A DNA stretch of 64,000 nucleotides, from contig SAQL01000001.1 of the NCBI GenBank assembly GCA_004020645.1, positions 89,176 through 153,175 on the forward strand, given 5' to 3'. Under the pieces are notes generated by a model that was given only the letters and a program-made list of their open reading frames with translations, searched no databases and was not told the origin of the DNA. Both the position numbers and the translations under genes were made by a program. Position 1 is the first letter of the stretch. The number at the start of each line of letters is the position of its first letter. Below, piece by piece: positions 17,604 through 26,480 of the stretch. This stretch comes from Mesorhizobium sp. GTDB taxonomy: Bacteria > Pseudomonadota > Alphaproteobacteria > Rhizobiales > Rhizobiaceae.

Positions 17604-20174
17604 ATGGCCAAGGAAGCGCGCGGCGATTTCTATCCGGTACCGATCGTCGACCAGAACACGCGACCGGGTGCGGTCACCCGGCTCATCGTCTTCATCGTCG
17701 TCCTGACCGGCGCCGCGATCGTCTTCGGCCTTTTCCGCGAACGTCTTGGCGATCCATTCCTGCTCGGAATGCTTGGTGTGCTGGCGATGATCGGCGTCGG
17801 CTTCCTGTTCGCCACCGCCATCGGCTTCGTGCAGATCACACCGCGCTCGACAAGTGACGAGCTGTCGAAAGCGTTTGTCGATTCGATGTCGCAAGGTCTT
17901 CTGGTCACGGACACCAAGGGTCGTGTCGTCTACGCCAATCGGGCCTATGCCGACATGACGGGCGCCGCGTCCGCGGCGGATCTCAAGACGGTCGAAGGTT
18001 TGCTGTCCGACGTTCCCGAGGCCTCGGTGACCATATACCGGCTCGCCTCCGGCCTGCGCGACGGCCAGCCCGGCGACGGAGAGTTTCGGCTTGCGCAATC
18101 CATTCGACCCGGCGCCGAGCCGGGCGCGCGCTGGTATCGTGCCCGTGCCCGGGCCTTCAGCGTCCCAGGCCAGCGGCTGCCCTTGCTCGCCTGGCAACTC
18201 GCCGACATCTCGGAAGAACGGGCCGAGCAGGAGCGGTTCTTCCTCGATCTGCAGGAGGCCATCGACCATCTCGACCATGCGCCGGCCGGATTCTTTTCGG
18301 CCGACCAGGAAGGCCGCGTCACCTATATCAACGCCACGCTGGCGGAGTGGCTGGGCATCGACCTGACGAGCTTCACGCCTGGTGCCGTTACGCTTCCGGA
18401 GATCGTCGCCGGCGACGGCATGGCGCTGGTCCGCTCAGTCAAGGCCGATCCCGGCACCACGCGCAATGCGGTCATCGATCTCGATCTGACGACGGTGAAG
18501 GGCGAGGCGCTGCCCGTGCGTTTCATGCATAGGGTCTCGGCCAGCCGCGAGGGTGTCAACGGTCCGACGCGCACCATCGTGCTCAACCGGACGCAAGGTG
18601 AGGACGCTTCCGCCGATCTTCGCGCCTCAGAGATCCGCTTCACCCGCTTCTTCAATTCGACGCCGATGGCAATAGCGGCGGTCGACAACAGCGGGCGCAT
18701 CTTGCGCACCAACGCGCCTTTCCTGTCGCTGTTTTCCTCCGTCGTCGACGGGGACGCGGTGGATCGGCGCGTGCGGCTGGACACGGTGATCCATGAGCGC
18801 GACCGGCCCGCCTTTGCCGCGGCGTTCGAAAAAGCGCGACAAAGGCAGGCCGACATCGAACCGATCGATACGCTGCTGCCCGGCAATGAAGAACGGCACA
18901 TGCGCTTCTATGTGAACGCGGTTGCCGACGGCACCGGCGAGGGCGCCGAAGAATCGGCTATCGTCTATGCCGTCGAGACCACCGAGCAGAAGGCGCTCGA
19001 GGGCCAGATGGCGCAAAGCCAGAAGATGCAGGCGGTCGGCCAGCTTGCCGGCGGCATCGCACACGACTTCAACAACGTACTGACTGCCATCATCATGGCG
19101 TCGGACCTTTTGTTGACCAACCATCGCCCGTCGGACCCGTCCTTCCCCGACATCATGAACATCAAGCAGAACGCCAACCGGGCGGCCTCGCTGGTGAGGC
19201 AGCTTCTGGCCTTCTCGCGCAAGCAGACGCTGCGCCCGGAGGTGCTCAACCTGACCGACGTGCTTGCCGATCTGCGGATGCTGCTGGCCCGCCTGGTCGG
19301 AAGCGACATCAAGCTGAAGGTCGATCATGGCCGCGATCTGTGGCCGGTGAAGGTCGACATCGGACAGTTCGAGCAGGTGGTGGTCAATCTGGCGGTCAAT
19401 GCGCGCGATGCGATGCCGACCGGCGGCGATCTCACCGTGCGCACCCGGAACGTGACGACAGAGGAGAGCAAAAGCCTTCCCTACCGCGAACTTGCGCCGG
19501 CCGATTATGTGGTGGTCGAAGTCGAAGACACCGGCAGCGGCATCGCCCCCGAAGTCCTCAAGAAGATTTTCGAACCCTTCTTCACCACCAAGGAGGTCGG
19601 CAAGGGCACCGGCCTCGGCCTGTCCATGGTCTATGGCATCATCAAGCAGACAGGCGGCTTCATCTTCTGCGATTCCGAGGTCGGCAAGGGATCTGTGTTC
19701 CGCATTTTCCTGCCGCGCTACATTGCAGAGGCGAGAAAGGCAGGCGAGCCCGGGGAGGCGCCGGCTGCACCGGCAAAGATCGCCGACGCTGCCAAGGATC
19801 TGTCGGGTTCGGCCACGGTGCTGCTCGTCGAGGACGAGGATGCCGTGCGCATGGGCGGCATGCGGGCGCTGACGTCGCGCGGTTACACCGTCCACGAAGC
19901 GTCCTCGGGTGTCGAGGCGCTGGAAGTCTTCGAGGCGCTCGGCGGCAAGGTCGACATTGTCGTTTCCGACGTGGTGATGCCTGAGATGGATGGGCCGACG
20001 CTGCTTGGCGAACTGCGCAAGCGGCAACCCGACATCAAATTCGTCTTCGTTTCCGGTTACGCCGAGGATGCGTTCGCCAAAAACCTGCCGGCAGACGCGC
20101 ATTTCGGTTTCCTGCCGAAGCCGTTTTCGCTCAAGCAACTGGCCACAATCGTCAAGGATGTGCTGGAATCTTAG
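17604..20174 (+). CDS. cckA: cell-cycle hybrid histidine kinase CckA
   Basis: An 856-residue CckA. Two membrane helices (about 23-43 and 51-76), three PAS-like segments (from about 88, 219 and 345), an H-box [11 protein letters not shown] with phospho-acceptor His487, an HATPase domain ([14 protein letters not shown]) and a C-terminal receiver with acceptor Asp789 in [12 protein letters not shown]. In alphaproteobacteria CckA phosphorylates CtrA and CpdR through ChpT to control division and DNA replication. The start is supported by AGGGGG 5 bp before ATG. Length and domain order are complete. Confidence 0.96.
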   Translation: MAKEARGDFYPVPIVDQNTRPGAVTRLIVFIVVLTGAAIVFGLFRERLGDPFLLGMLGVLAMIGVGFLFATAIGFVQITPRSTSDELSKAFVDSMSQGLLVTDTKGRVVYANRAYADMTGAASAADLKTVEGLLSDVPEASVTIYRLASGLRDGQPGDGEFRLAQSIRPGAEPGARWYRARARAFSVPGQRLPLLAWQLADISEERAEQERFFLDLQEAIDHLDHAPAGFFSADQEGRVTYINATLAEWLGIDLTSFTPGAVTLPEIVAGDGMALVRSVKADPGTTRNAVIDLDLTTVKGEALPVRFMHRVSASREGVNGPTRTIVLNRTQGEDASADLRASEIRFTRFFNSTPMAIAAVDNSGRILRTNAPFLSLFSSVVDGDAVDRRVRLDTVIHERDRPAFAAAFEKARQRQADIEPIDTLLPGNEERHMRFYVNAVADGTGEGAEESAIVYAVETTEQKALEGQMAQSQKMQAVGQLAGGIAHDFNNVLTAIIMASDLLLTNHRPSDPSFPDIMNIKQNANRAASLVRQLLAFSRKQTLRPEVLNLTDVLADLRMLLARLVGSDIKLKVDHGRDLWPVKVDIGQFEQVVVNLAVNARDAMPTGGDLTVRTRNVTTEESKSLPYRELAPADYVVVEVEDTGSGIAPEVLKKIFEPFFTTKEVGKGTGLGLSMVYGIIKQTGGFIFCDSEVGKGSVFRIFLPRYIAEARKAGEPGEAPAAPAKIADAAKDLSGSATVLLVEDEDAVRMGGMRALTSRGYTVHEASSGVEALEVFEALGGKVDIVVSDVVMPEMDGPTLLGELRKRQPDIKFVFVSGYAEDAFAKNLPADAHFGFLPKPFSLKQLATIVKDVLES

Positions 20175-20259
20175 GGCATACTAATTCTCGCACTTGCGAA
20201 ATGGCGTGAGACTGCCATGATTATGGCGAAACGGGCGGCGGGTTTTGGGGGAGCATGCC

Positions 20260-20970
20260 GTGACGCCGCACAACGAGGCAGGCAAGGGTGATTATGCCGC
20301 AACAGTGCTGTTGCCGGGCGATCCGCAGCGTGCCGAATGGATGGCCGAAACCTTTCTGGAGGCGCCGCGCTGCGTCAACCGTCGAAGGGAGGCCCTCGGT
20401 TTTACCGGCCTGTTTCGCGGCAAGCCCGTCAGCATCCAGTCCACCGGCATCGGCGTCTCGTCATTCCTGATCTACGCGCATGAATTGCTGGACTTCCATG
20501 GCGTGAGGACACTGATCCGCACCGGCACCTGTGGCGCCCTGACGGCGGCGGTTAAACTGCGCAGCCTGGTGATCTCGCAGTCGGTGCGCGGTGAAAGTGC
20601 AGCGAGCGGTCAGGTCTTTGGGCTCTACGGTGCTGATGCCGGCCCCGATCCGGCGCTTTATGCCCAGGCATTGACGCGGGCTGCCGAAATCGGCATCGAA
20701 CATCAGGCCGGGCTGACCATCTGCAGCGATATATTCTATCATCCCCAGGGCCGCGATCGCTTCACCGAAGCACAGGCACAGGGCGCGCTGGCCGTGGATA
20801 TGGAGACCAGTGCGCTCTATCGCATCGCCGCGCATTTCGGCGCCCGGGCCCTGTCGATGCTGACTGTCGTCGACAATGTGGTGACCGGCGAGCAAACCGA
20901 CTATTCCGAACGCCAGGCGCTTTTCACCGATATGACCCGCCTGGCACTCGATGTTGCGATCGAAAGTTAA
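20260..20970 (+). CDS. deoD: purine-nucleoside phosphorylase
   Basis: A 236-residue trimeric/hexameric PNP (PNP_UDP_1 family) that phosphorolyses purine (deoxy)nucleosides for salvage. Motifs: LLPGDPQRAEWMA, the phosphate loop RTGTCGAL and the substrate block AVDMETSALYRIA. The GTG at 20260 gives the conserved start MTPHN and has GGGGGAG upstream; the TTG at 20245 would place that Shine-Dalgarno inside the gene. It ends 4 bp into the convergent ribbon-helix-helix gene. Confidence 0.93.
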   Translation: MTPHNEAGKGDYAATVLLPGDPQRAEWMAETFLEAPRCVNRRREALGFTGLFRGKPVSIQSTGIGVSSFLIYAHELLDFHGVRTLIRTGTCGALTAAVKLRSLVISQSVRGESAASGQVFGLYGADAGPDPALYAQALTRAAEIGIEHQAGLTICSDIFYHPQGRDRFTEAQAQGALAVDMETSALYRIAAHFGARALSMLTVVDNVVTGEQTDYSERQALFTDMTRLALDVAIES

Positions 20971-21272
20971 GCTGCTTCCCGTTTCGGGGCCGAGGGTTCT
21001 TCGATGCCCTGCCGATGGCCACGCAGATAGAGAGCACAGGTCGTGCGCAGCATCGAGGCGAAGTTCGGAATCTGGCCATTGATCTCGATAGCCTCGTCAT
21101 AGAGCTTCGAGATGAATTTCGGGGTCGTCAGACCCTGGCTGTCGGCGATCTCGTCGAGCAATGCCCAGAACGTCGCCTCGAGCTGGATGCTCGTCGAGTG
21201 CCCGTCGATGCGGATCGATCGATTGATCTGCCGGTAGCCCTCCGGATCCTGCCCGGCAAAAACCCTGCACAT
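20967..21272 (-). CDS. ribbon-helix-helix domain protein
   Basis: A 101-residue protein with a ribbon-helix-helix-like segment: a strand (NRSIRIDGHSTSIQLE) followed by helices (WALLDEIADSQGLTTPKFISKLYDEA), as in the RHH_4 family common in rhizobia. The predicted role is DNA binding, with unknown targets. No toxin gene is adjacent, so it is not an obvious antitoxin. It is convergent with deoD with a 4-bp overlap of ends. Confidence 0.75.
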   Translation of the reverse strand: MCRVFAGQDPEGYRQINRSIRIDGHSTSIQLEATFWALLDEIADSQGLTTPKFISKLYDEAIEINGQIPNFASMLRTTCALYLRGHRQGIEEPSAPKREAA

Positions 21273-21638
21273 CGTTACCTCCCGTTCTTATTGGTCTTGG
21301 CCATTCTTGTTGATTTTAGGCGCAATCCGCAGCGATTCGCGCCTTTGAGCAGTGCCTATCGTGGCCAATTATCTTCAGCTGGAAAGCGGAAAACAGCAAT
21401 CGGACTTTCGTCCCTAAAAGCGCGTCGCGTTTGAATGGATTCATGCGACGCGCTTTTAGGCCTTGTTGTTATGCATGTCGTTATCGCAAAACCGCTGCGC
21501 ACTTTTGCGCGACATGCATTAGCGGTTTCCCACTCCGTCGTTAGATTAGCGCGTGGTAATCGGCTGCCACCACCTTTGCCGCAACCCGCGCATAATCACG
21601 CTGACGCGCACATCGCGCTTACCGCAACGGAGTGTCAT
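21273..21638. other. intergenic region with dispersed palindrome
   Basis: About 365 bp between the RHH gene and the VOC gene. It holds the double palindrome at 21414-21519; the rest shows no convincing gene. The long open frame from 21435 runs through the palindrome and is not accepted as an N-terminal extension. Confidence 0.6.
21414..21519. repeat. double-palindrome rhizobial intergenic element, copy 1
   Basis: First hairpin: a perfect 15-bp inverted repeat CTAAAAGCGCGTCGC (21414-21428) with its complement at 21445-21459. Second hairpin: ATGCATGTCG (21471-21480) with CGACATGCAT (21510-21519), enclosing CGCAAAACCGCTGCGCAC. A related copy lies at 47733-47835. Confidence 0.85.
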
Positions 21639-22034
21639 TTGGCGAAGGCGATCCACACCATGATCCGGGTTTTGGACGAGACCCGGTCCGTCGACTTCTA
21701 CCGGAAAGCCTTTGGACTGAATGTCGCTGAACGGCTCGATTTCGAAACCTTCACGCTCGTCTATCTGAGCAATGCCGAGGCGGAGTTCGAGGTCGAGCTC
21801 ACCGTCAACAAGGGGCGCCAGGAGTCTTATGCGCTCGGCGACGGCTACGGCCATCTCGCGGTTTCGGTCGCCGATCTGGACAGCGAACATGACCGGCTCG
21901 GCGCGCTTGGCCTCGCCCCGAAGAAGATCGTCGAGTTCAACCGCGACGGAGCGCTGCTCGCGCGCTTCTTCTTCATCGAGGATCCCGACGGCTACAAGAT
22001 TGAGGTCCTGCAGCGTCAGGGCCGGTTCAAATAG
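21639..22034 (+). CDS. VOC-family protein, glyoxalase I (lactoylglutathione lyase)-like
   Basis: A 131-residue protein made of two beta-alpha-beta-beta-beta halves. His6, Glu53, His72 and Glu122 match the metal ligands of E. coli GloA (5, 56, 74, 122) in order and spacing, so it probably isomerises the methylglyoxal-glutathione hemithioacetal. The start is TTG at 21639 with GGAG upstream, giving MAKAIHTMIRV; no ATG fits. Confidence 0.85.
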   Translation: MAKAIHTMIRVLDETRSVDFYRKAFGLNVAERLDFETFTLVYLSNAEAEFEVELTVNKGRQESYALGDGYGHLAVSVADLDSEHDRLGALGLAPKKIVEFNRDGALLARFFFIEDPDGYKIEVLQRQGRFK

Positions 22035-22113
22035 GAGACATTACGGCCGCGCCGGCCAGCGCGGCGCCAGCCAGGGCACCTTCGGGTGCAAATAGCAAGC
22101 AAGGGAGGAACAA

Positions 22114-22662
22114 ATGGTCACGATTTATGAGAGAAAGCCCGCCAATGAAAGGAAGCCCGGGCTATCGCGCCGCGAGCTTCTGAAACGCGGCGGTGTCGGC
22201 GCGTTGCTGGTCATTTCGGGCAGTGCCGTCATTAGCCCGGAACATGCCTGGGGTCTCGAAACATCCGCGCTCAAGCCCGAAACCATGGCGACCCTGATCC
22301 AGATGGCGCGTGACATCTACCCGCACGATCAAGTGCCTGACAAATATTACGCAATCGCCGTCAAGGCGCACGATGAGCAGGCCGGGAAAGACTCCACCCA
22401 CAAAGATCTTATCGAAAACGGCATTGCCGAGCTCGACTTGAAGTCGGGCAAGAACGGCTACACCGGTCTTGGCTGGGAGGAGCAGCGCGTTGCGGTGCTG
22501 AGAGAGATCGAGGACACGCCGTTCTTTCAGGCAGTCCGCGGCGGGCTTGTCGTCGGCCTCTACAACCAGAAGGAGGTCTGGCCGATCTTCGGCTACGAGG
22601 GCGAGTCCTACTCCAAGGGCGGGTACATGGCGCGCGGGTTCGACGACATCGAGTGGCTCTGA
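22114..22662 (+). CDS. Tat-exported small subunit, gluconate 2-dehydrogenase subunit 3-like
   Basis: A 182-residue protein with a twin-arginine signal (SRRELLKRGGVGALLVISG). The mature part is helical and ends KGGYMARGFDDIEWL, matching the gluconate 2-dehydrogenase subunit 3 family that accompanies membrane dehydrogenases. The following gene, 47 bp downstream, encodes a GMC oxidoreductase. The two subunits are probably exported together, since the large subunit has no signal of its own. Confidence 0.85.
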   Translation: MVTIYERKPANERKPGLSRRELLKRGGVGALLVISGSAVISPEHAWGLETSALKPETMATLIQMARDIYPHDQVPDKYYAIAVKAHDEQAGKDSTHKDLIENGIAELDLKSGKNGYTGLGWEEQRVAVLREIEDTPFFQAVRGGLVVGLYNQKEVWPIFGYEGESYSKGGYMARGFDDIEWL

Positions 22663-22709
22663 GCCCCATCGTCCCAAACCGTACACAACAGACATCATGG
22701 GAGGAAACC

Positions 22710-24281
22710 ATGGCAGCACCATTTGATCTCAAGAACGATGGCGTGGTCGTCATCATCGGCTCGGGCGCCGGCGGTGGCACGCTCGGCAACGAACTCGCCC
22801 AGAAGGGCATCGACGTCGTCATCCTGGAGGCGGGCGCCCGCCACGATTACGAGGATTTCATCAATGACGAGTGGGATTCATTCGCCCAACTCGCCTGGAC
22901 GGACAAGCGCACGACCTCGGGCGACTGGCGGGTGGCGAAGGATTTTCCCAATCTGCCGGCATGGATCGTCAAGGCGGTCGGCGGCTCGACCACGCACTGG
23001 GCGGGCGCCTCGCTGCGCTTTCAGGAGCATGAATTCAGAACGCTTTCGACCTACGGAAAACTGGAAGGCGCGAACCTGCTCGATTGGCCGATCACGCTTG
23101 CCGAGCTGGAGCCCTACTACGCAAAGGCCGAAGACAGACTGGGCGTGACGCTCACCAACAACATCCCAGGCCTTCCTGGCAACAACAACTTCAAGGTGAT
23201 GAAGGCCGGCGCCGACAAGCTCGGCTACAAGGAGTGCCACACCGGCCGGATGGCAATCAATTCCGAGCCGCGCGACGACCGCAATGCCTGCCAGCAGACC
23301 GGCTTCTGCTTCCAGGGCTGCAAATGGGGCGCCAAATGGTCGACGCTCTACAGCGAAATTCCCAAGGGCGAGGCGACCGGCCATCTCGAGGTCAGGCCAA
23401 ACGCCATGGCGATCAAGATCAACCACGATGCGTCAGGCAAAGTGACCGGCGTCGTTTATGCCGACAAGGACGGCAAACTGAGGGAACAGAAGGCCCGCAT
23501 CGTCGCCGTCGCGGGAAATTCGATCGAGAGCCCGCGGCTGCTGCTCAATTCGGCATCGAGCCAGTTTCCCGACGGCCTTGCCAATTCGTCGGGGCAGGTC
23601 GGCAAGAACTACATGCGCCACACCACGGGCTCGGTCTACGGCATCTTCGACAAGCCGGTGCATATGTATCGCGGCACCACCATGGCCGGTATCATCCGCG
23701 ACGAAGCCCGCAATGATCCCTCGCGCGGCTTCGTTGGCGGCTATGAGTTAGAGACGCTGTCGCTCGGCCTGCCGTTCATGGCCGCCTTCCTCAATCCCGG
23801 CGGCTGGGGGCGTTCCTTCACCACGGCGCTCGACCACTACGACCATATGGCCGGCATGTGGATCGTCGGCGAGGACATGCCGCGCGAGGAAAACCGCATC
23901 ACGCTGCATGCCGATATCAAGGACGAGCACGGCATGCCGGTGGCGGACGTCCATTTCGACGACCATGCCAACGACACGGCGATGCGCAACCACGCCTACA
24001 AGCAGGGCTCGGCGCTCTACGCGGCGGTAGGTGCGACCCGGACCTTCCCGACGCCACCCTATCCGTCGACCCATAATCTCGGCACCAACCGGATGAGCGA
24101 GAAGGCGGCCGACGGGGTCGTCAACAAGCATGGCCAGGCGCACGACATCAAGAACCTGTTCGTATCGGATGGCAGCCAGTTCACCACTGGTGGCGCTGAA
24201 AATCCGACATTGACGATCGTGTCGCTGGCGATCCGTCAGGCTGACTATATTGCCGAACAGATGTTGGCCAAGAGCATTTAG
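22710..24281 (+). CDS. GMC-family FAD oxidoreductase, dehydrogenase large subunit
   Basis: A 523-residue flavoprotein with the FAD motif VVVIIGSGAGGG, the GMC N-terminal block (GGSTTHWAGASLRFQEHEF), a Cys-containing segment (CQQTGFCFQGCKWG) and the C-terminal THNLGTNRMS...GGAENPTLT block. It oxidises a sugar or alcohol, substrate unknown. Start 22710 has GGGAGGAAACC upstream. With the preceding Tat small subunit it forms two thirds of the usual three-subunit enzyme; no cytochrome c subunit follows, so electrons may go to another carrier. Confidence 0.88.
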   Translation: MAAPFDLKNDGVVVIIGSGAGGGTLGNELAQKGIDVVILEAGARHDYEDFINDEWDSFAQLAWTDKRTTSGDWRVAKDFPNLPAWIVKAVGGSTTHWAGASLRFQEHEFRTLSTYGKLEGANLLDWPITLAELEPYYAKAEDRLGVTLTNNIPGLPGNNNFKVMKAGADKLGYKECHTGRMAINSEPRDDRNACQQTGFCFQGCKWGAKWSTLYSEIPKGEATGHLEVRPNAMAIKINHDASGKVTGVVYADKDGKLREQKARIVAVAGNSIESPRLLLNSASSQFPDGLANSSGQVGKNYMRHTTGSVYGIFDKPVHMYRGTTMAGIIRDEARNDPSRGFVGGYELETLSLGLPFMAAFLNPGGWGRSFTTALDHYDHMAGMWIVGEDMPREENRITLHADIKDEHGMPVADVHFDDHANDTAMRNHAYKQGSALYAAVGATRTFPTPPYPSTHNLGTNRMSEKAADGVVNKHGQAHDIKNLFVSDGSQFTTGGAENPTLTIVSLAIRQADYIAEQMLAKSI

Positions 24282-24305
24282 CCATACCCTCCCGACTGCC
24301 TGCTG

Positions 24306-24338
24306 GCGCGGAACCTCGCTAGGTTTCGCGCCTCTTTT
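24306..24338 (+). terminator. rho-independent terminator after GMC oxidoreductase gene
   Basis: An 11-bp stem GCGCGGAACCT/AGGTTTCGCGC with loop CGCT, followed by CTCTTTTTG. Confidence 0.8.
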
Positions 24339-24347
24339 TGTCGGCTT

Positions 24348-24743
24348 TCAACGCTTTGTGCAAGTCGAGGCGGTGAAGGCGCCGTCAGGTTGCTTCATGA
24401 TGATGTCGAAGGACGGGCTGGTTTGACCGTCCAGGGTGGCTTGCGTGAGCGAGATCGAGTTGCCGCCGGTCGTATAGCCGCCCAACGGGCCCAACCAGGT
24501 GATCTCGCCGCTTGCATCCATCTGATAGTTGTAGCCCTGCCGGGCGGTTCCGAAGGTCACCGGGCCGCTATAGACATTCCCCTTGATGGTGATGTCGCCA
24601 AGGCTGAGGAACATGCCAAGCAGATAGACTTCGCAGTGATAGGTGCCGTCCGGCAATTTGCCGTCTGTGAAGTCGGCGCGTGCACTGCCGCTCGCTGCAG
24701 CCAGAAGCATGGTGCTGAAAATACAAGAAATCCTGGAGGCCAT
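24348..24743 (-). CDS. small secreted protein of unknown function
   Basis: A 131-residue protein with signal peptide MASRISCIFSTMLLAAASG and cleavage near SARA. The mature part (DGKLPDGTYHCEVYLLGMFL, then many beta-prone segments) has two cysteines, one near each end, likely disulfide-bonded. The start at 24743 is placed at the signal peptide. The gene is divergent from urtA and shares a 300-bp regulatory region with it. I do not recognise the family. Confidence 0.7.
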   Translation of the reverse strand: MASRISCIFSTMLLAAASGSARADFTDGKLPDGTYHCEVYLLGMFLSLGDITIKGNVYSGPVTFGTARQGYNYQMDASGEITWLGPLGGYTTGGNSISLTQATLDGQTSPSFDIIMKQPDGAFTASTCTKR

Positions 24744-24820
24744 GACGTCGCTCGTTTGAAGATCGAACTTGCCCCATTTTCCTGCTGCGCTGCAACGGTT
24801 CGCCGACTTTGCTCTGGTTC

Positions 24821-24837
24821 TGCTCAAAATTGGTGCA
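24821..24837 (+). promoter_or_regulatory. NtrC-like enhancer site upstream of urtA
   Basis: TGCTCAAAATTGGTGCA is a close match to the NtrC dyad TGCACY-N5-GGTGCA (right half perfect). It lies about 175-190 bp ahead of the predicted sigma-54 start site, a normal distance for NtrC. A second, weaker dyad TGCTCAAGCAGAGCA lies at 24882-24896. Confidence 0.55.
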
Positions 24838-24984
24838 TTAATTCGCGAGTGATCAAGAATTAGGCGAGAGCGGAGAATTTTTGCTCAAGCAGAGCACCGG
24901 CGGCGGCGCTTATCTTTGGCGGCTAATATATTAACCGGCTGATAGGGCTGGGAAATCCAAGCCCACTTAATTTTGCTCCCGCGG

Positions 24985-25003
24985 TTGGCACAGCCGTTGC
25001 ATG
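24985..25003 (+). promoter_or_regulatory. sigma-54 (RpoN) promoter of urtA
   Basis: TTGGCACAGCCGTTGCATGG matches the -24/-12 consensus TGGCAC-N5-TTGCA with exactly 10 bp between the GG and GC pairs. The start site should fall near 25011, leaving a leader of about 33 nt before urtA. Confidence 0.8.
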
Positions 25004-25043
25004 GTCTGTTTGCGATGCGATTAACCAGCTAGGGAGTTTGAAT

Positions 25044-26354
25044 ATGAGGGGCAGTTTCTCGACAATAACAAAAATGCTTTCGGCAGGCGCGGTCACGGCC
25101 GGCCTGCTGATGAGCGTCCCGGCCAGGGCGGCTGACGACACGATCAAGGTGGGTATTCTCCACTCGCTGTCGGGCACCATGGCGATTTCGGAGACGACGC
25201 TGAAGGACGCCATGCTGATGCTCATCGAAGAGCAGAATGCAAAGGGCGGCCTGCTCGGCAAGAAACTCGAAGCGGTCGTCGTCGACCCGGCTTCGAACTG
25301 GCCGCTGTTCGCCGAAAAGGCGCGCGAGCTGATCTCCAAGGACAAGGTCGCGGCGGTGTTCGGTTGCTGGACCTCGGTGTCGCGCAAGTCGGTGCTGCCG
25401 GTGTTCAGCGAGCTCAACAACATCCTGTTCTACCCCGTCCAGTATGAGGGCGAGGAGAGCGAGCGCAACGTGTTCTACACCGGTGCGGCGCCGAACCAGC
25501 AGGCAATTCCGGCCGTCGACTATCTGATGAGCGAGGACGGCGGTTCGGTGAAACGCTGGGTGCTTGAAGGCACCGACTACGTTTATCCGCGCACCACCAA
25601 CAAGATCCTCGAAGCCTATCTGAAAGCCAAGGGCGTCGCCGCCGAAGACATAATGGTTAACTACACGCCGTTTGGCTTCTCCGATTGGCAGACCGAGGTC
25701 TCGGCGATCAAGAAGTTCGGCTCGGCCGGCAAGAAGACCGCCGTCGTCTCGACGGTCAATGGCGACGCCAACGTGCCGTTCTACAAGGAGCTCGGCAACC
25801 AGGGCATCAAGGCCGAGGATATCCCGGTCATGGCCTTCTCGGTCGGCGAGGAAGAGCTTGCCGGTCTCGACACAGCGCCGCTCGTCGGTCATCTAGCCGC
25901 CTGGAACTATTTCCAGAGCATCGATACGCCCGAGAACGCGAAGTTCATTGCCGACTGGCACAAGTTCATCAAGAACGACAAGCGCACCACCAACGACCCG
26001 ATGGAAGCCCACTATGTCGGCTTCAACATGTGGGTGAAGGCGGTTGAGAAGGCCGGCACCACTGATCCTGACAAGGTCATCGACGCCGTGATCGGCGTCT
26101 CGGTGCCGAACCTGACCGGTGGCTATTCGACCATGATGCCGAACCACCACATCACCAAGCCGGTGCTGATCGGCGAAATCCAGGCCGATGGCCAGTTCGA
26201 GACCGTCTCGCAGACGCCTGGCCTGGTGATGGGTGACGAGTGGTCTGACTATCTGTCTGATTCAAAGGACCTGATCTCCGATTGGCGCGCGCCTCTGTCC
26301 TGCGGCAACTTCAATGTTGCCACCGGCAAGTGCGGCGGCAAGGGAACCAACTGA
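25044..26354 (+). CDS. urtA: urea ABC transporter substrate-binding protein
   Basis: A 436-residue periplasmic protein with a 29-residue signal peptide ending PARA. The mature part starts ADDTIKVGILHSLSGTMAISE, the UrtA signature, and continues with WTSVSRKSVLPVFSELNNILFYPVQYEGEE, which separates urea binders from LivJ-type amino acid binders. It is the first gene of a complete urtABCDE operon. ATG 25044 follows AGGGAG by 7 bp. A sigma-54 promoter lies upstream, so expression should rise under nitrogen limitation. Confidence 0.95.
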   Translation: MRGSFSTITKMLSAGAVTAGLLMSVPARAADDTIKVGILHSLSGTMAISETTLKDAMLMLIEEQNAKGGLLGKKLEAVVVDPASNWPLFAEKARELISKDKVAAVFGCWTSVSRKSVLPVFSELNNILFYPVQYEGEESERNVFYTGAAPNQQAIPAVDYLMSEDGGSVKRWVLEGTDYVYPRTTNKILEAYLKAKGVAAEDIMVNYTPFGFSDWQTEVSAIKKFGSAGKKTAVVSTVNGDANVPFYKELGNQGIKAEDIPVMAFSVGEEELAGLDTAPLVGHLAAWNYFQSIDTPENAKFIADWHKFIKNDKRTTNDPMEAHYVGFNMWVKAVEKAGTTDPDKVIDAVIGVSVPNLTGGYSTMMPNHHITKPVLIGEIQADGQFETVSQTPGLVMGDEWSDYLSDSKDLISDWRAPLSCGNFNVATGKCGGKGTN

Positions 26355-26402
26355 TCCTCCCGGGTCTGACGCTCGTGGATTTCTCCACGACCTAGACCGC
26401 GA

Positions 26403-26447
26403 CGCGTCCGGGCGAGCTCCTCCTCTCCTCCAGCTCGCCCGGACGCG
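26403..26447 (+). promoter_or_regulatory. large stem-loop between urtA and urtB
   Basis: A perfect 16-bp GC-rich stem (CGCGTCCGGGCGAGCT with its complement) and a 13-nt C/T-rich loop. No T tract follows, so it is more likely a partial terminator or 3'-end stabiliser that raises urtA over urtBCDE than a full terminator. Confidence 0.7.
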
Positions 26448-26480
26448 AAGTTTCAACCCTTCAAGAGTCGCCAGAAATCG

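Noticed and set aside
20967-21272. Ribbon-helix-helix gene as an antitoxin of a toxin-antitoxin pair
   Set aside because: No small toxin gene lies next to it; the neighbours are deoD and a repeat-filled gap.
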